Shown: positions 60,069 to 64,000 of the stretch, one piece after another
Layout of the letters: the number at the start of each line of letters is the position of its first letter
Position numbering within the stretch: position 1 is the stretch's first letter
Origin: Jaminaea rosea
Lineage: Eukaryota; Basidiomycota; Exobasidiomycetes; Microstromatales
Reading direction: 5' to 3'
NCBI RefSeq assembly: GCF_003144245.1
Contig: NW_020289992.1
Span: forward strand, 186,001-250,000
DNA: 64,000 nucleotides
Position numbers and translations under genes: made by a program
The notes under the pieces: generated by a model
The model's database searches: none
What the model was told of the DNA's origin: nothing
The model's input: the letters and a program-made list of their open reading frames with translations, nothing else

Positions 60069-60216
60069 GGCTGCTGGGCATGAAAGTAGGGGCGGGTAAG
60101 GTGATGAGGCTGAAAGATCTGTCGTGTTGCGGCGCTGGCCGAATGCTGCATTTGATTGGTGTCCCTGCTCGTGACATTCCTCGCTATCCCTTCTTGTTTC
60201 TTCTGCCGGCCCTTTG

Positions 60217-61761
60217 CTACTCCTCGACCACCATTGCCACTACGATGCTGATATCGTCAATCTTCCCACCCGGGAAGCGTATGCGATAGCGTTCCGCCTC
60301 TGCCTCAAATGGCGATCGCTTCTTCTCGGAGAATTGGCAGAGGAGCGTGTACTGCAAGGCACTGTGAGAGGGAGCGGCCAGTCAGCTCTTCTGTCATCCC
60401 ATCTCGACGCACTCGCACACTCACTTGTACGCAATCACCTCCACGAGCGTCTTCTCCTCCTCCCACTTCTCCGTCGTCTCCCCTTCGCCCTTGCCAGCCT
60501 GTGCAGCCTCCTCTGCCTCCTTCTTCTTGAAATGCTCCCTGTGCCTTTGCGTCAGGTACTTGACCAAGCCGACCCATTCCTTGCCCCAGACGTTGTCCCA
60601 TACCCCGTCCGAGGCGACGACGATGATGTCCCCCTTTTGCAATCGAACGCTCCACTCGTTTGCAGTGCGCGGATTGGAGTCGTCGCCAAAGTCCGGTTCG
60701 CGGCCGCCGTTGTTGCGACGCATTTCTGCTAGCATGGAGTCGGGGTACTTCGAGAGCTGATTGGGGGCGTTGAAGGCCTGCCGAGCGCGTGCAGGACGGA
60801 GTGGACGTCAGTCGGCGGCGAAGTAAGTCGAACCTGTTGAGGCTGCACCACGCTTACTCACCCACTGCTGCGGCGAAGACCTGTAAAGCGTCCCCGGCAA
60901 AGGCCGCTTACCAGGCACGCCCCTCCCTCTCCCCAGGTCGTCGCCTTCTTCCACCACGCCGGCATATGGCGGCCTAGCCTTGGCCTCATCCCTCAGGACC
61001 ATGAAACCCGAGTCGCCCAAATTAGCACTACGCAGCACACCTGTCTCTCCCTCCAACGTGAGTACAGTAGCCGTCGAACTGCCGGCGGGCACGCCCTTCT
61101 CACTCATCACCTCCCTGTACGCTCGCTCCAGCAGCTTCGTCGGCCTGGCCCCTTCGTCCGCTGCTCCCCCTTCAGCGGCCGCGAAAGCTTGCGAGGCATG
61201 GTACATGAGCGCTTGTGAGAACAAAGCTGGGTCCACGCCATTCTGTGACCACGACCCCACCCCGTCCGCCACGCCAAGCGCCACGTCCCCGGGGTAGGCG
61301 TCGTTGCGCACTACCATTAGAGAGTCTTCACCTGCTGAACCGTCGGGCCCGAGCAGGGTGGTCAGCCATTGCCCTATTGGAGTGGACGGAGGCCATCCAA
61401 TTTGCTTCGGCGGCGCGGTAGTAGAGGAAGGGGATGCTGATGCTGAGGAAGAAGAGGACGAGCCGGGACGATTGGCATCGTCATCATCGTCGTCTCGGCC
61501 GGATTGTGAGGGCTCGGGATCTGGTGGCTTGCCTTGAAAGGAGTGGGAGATGAGGAAGGAGAAGCGATGCGTGCGAGGTGTCGAGTGGATGCTACGTCGT
61601 TGCCGTGGGGATGATGAGGATGACGATGAGGATGACGATGAGGGGCCGCATGAATAGGACGGCGTGGAGGTTACTCGCAGAGAAGTGCGCAGCAGTGATG
61701 TCGAACCTCGCGCCGCCCGAGCCGGCCGTGCGACGGCTGCTGCTGCGAATGTCATTGACAT
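60217..61761 (-). CDS. PTC7: PP2C-type protein phosphatase, Ptc7-like
   Basis: Mg/Mn-dependent serine/threonine phosphatase of the Ptc7/PPTC7 group, mitochondrial in yeast. Three exons (60862-61761, 60425-60777, 60217-60361) give 465 residues. N-terminus MSMTFAAAAVARPARAARGS is import-like; a Ser-rich and DDDDDD linker follows. Catalytic landmarks: GEDSLMVV (metal Asp/Glu), VALGVADGVGSWSQNGVDPALF, GSSTATVLTLEG, ANLGDSGFMVLR, GDIIVVASDGVWDNVW and the final PGGKIDDISIVVAMV. These match the Ptc7 order. Introns have GTGAGT donors. Divergent partner is the SLT2 MAP kinase; no direct functional tie is known to me. Confidence 0.91.
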
Positions 61762-62181
61762 GGTGAGTGCAGGCGCGTCGGGATCTATCCCTCCTCGCTA
61801 CGGCTATGCTGCAGGATGGGTTCCTGGTCGTGGCGCAGGTGTTGGTTTGGATTCCGAGAAGTCACAAAGTCAACGTCGACGTCAGATCTCGAGTAGCCCA
61901 CTCGCTTGGTCCGCCCTCTGCCGCTTCCGCCTTTATTCCTCATCTCAATGCTCGCGTGTCGTCGCCCCCTCTCCGCGGATATTGGGGGGCGTCGCCGGCG
62001 CTCCGCTCCATCCCGCTGCAAGCACGTCGACGTCGATAGCGACTCGAAGTCGACACGCGGTCCACTCTGTTCCTTCTCGTCCTTCAAAAGGGACAGGCAG
62101 CGATAGCGACCTCTCCCGCCCGATCCTCTTTGCCTTCTTACTTTACCTCCGACTAGCATACCCACCCAAGCCCCCACCAAG
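61762..62181. promoter_or_regulatory. Shared divergent promoter of PTC7 and SLT2
   Basis: 420 bp between start codons. It ends in a C/T-rich leader before the SLT2 ATG. No known factor site is asserted. Confidence 0.5.
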
Positions 62182-63998
<1,817 letters not shown>

Positions 63999-64000
63999 GC

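Overview
The window is nuclear DNA from a fungus, most likely a basidiomycete. The evidence is gene content (KRE6-type glucan synthesis protein, SLT2-type MAP kinase, EPL1, PET127, complex I 40-kDa subunit), GC-rich coding sequence, and many short introns (mostly 45-120 nt) with GTGAGT/GTGCGT donors, CTGAC-like branch points and CAG/TAG acceptors. A yeast-like smut relative (Ustilaginomycotina) is a guess, not something the sequence proves. No tRNA, rRNA, CRISPR array or intact transposon was recognised.

Layout. 0.3-7.7 kb: mitochondrial malate dehydrogenase, the head-to-head ribosomal protein pair eL36/eL8, ATG18 and an isochorismatase-like hydrolase. 7.9-10.9 kb: a ten-exon cullin-1. 11-13.4 kb: an orphan region with a three-unit protein repeat and a broken 3' end. 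13.7-18.7 kb: an HSF-domain protein and a SWIM-type ATP-dependent DNA ligase. 19.4-22.6 kb: an unnamed membrane protein. 23.7-29.1 kb: ARF1, a long gene-poor stretch and a serine-rich orphan. 29.5-37.7 kb: EPL1, then FCF2 and UTP3 head to head. 38.4-45.6 kb: a 72-residue candidate gene, malic enzyme and a 1,314-residue mitochondrial orphan. 45.8-49.2 kb: four tandem cysteine-rich secreted protein genes. 50.1-55.2 kb: complex I 40-kDa subunit and PET127 head to head. 55.6-64.0 kb: a vWA protein, KRE6, a PTC7-like phosphatase and the SLT2 MAP kinase.

Most of the window is conserved housekeeping: mitochondrial metabolism (MDH, malic enzyme, complex I, PET127), ribosome production (eL36, eL8, FCF2, UTP3), cell-wall integrity (KRE6, SLT2), autophagy (ATG18) and ubiquitin ligation (CUL1). 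Several functionally related genes share divergent promoters.

The accessory part that stands out is 45.8-49.2 kb. Four genes on the minus strand each encode a signal peptide, a 12-cysteine domain with one CC pair and two CCC triplets, and a variable tail on its own last exon. I worked out their exons by comparing the copies with each other; I do not recognise the family. They look like a tandemly expanded set of candidate secreted effectors. Exon joins throughout are inferred from splice signals, reading frame and homology remembered from the families; no transcript or database was consulted.
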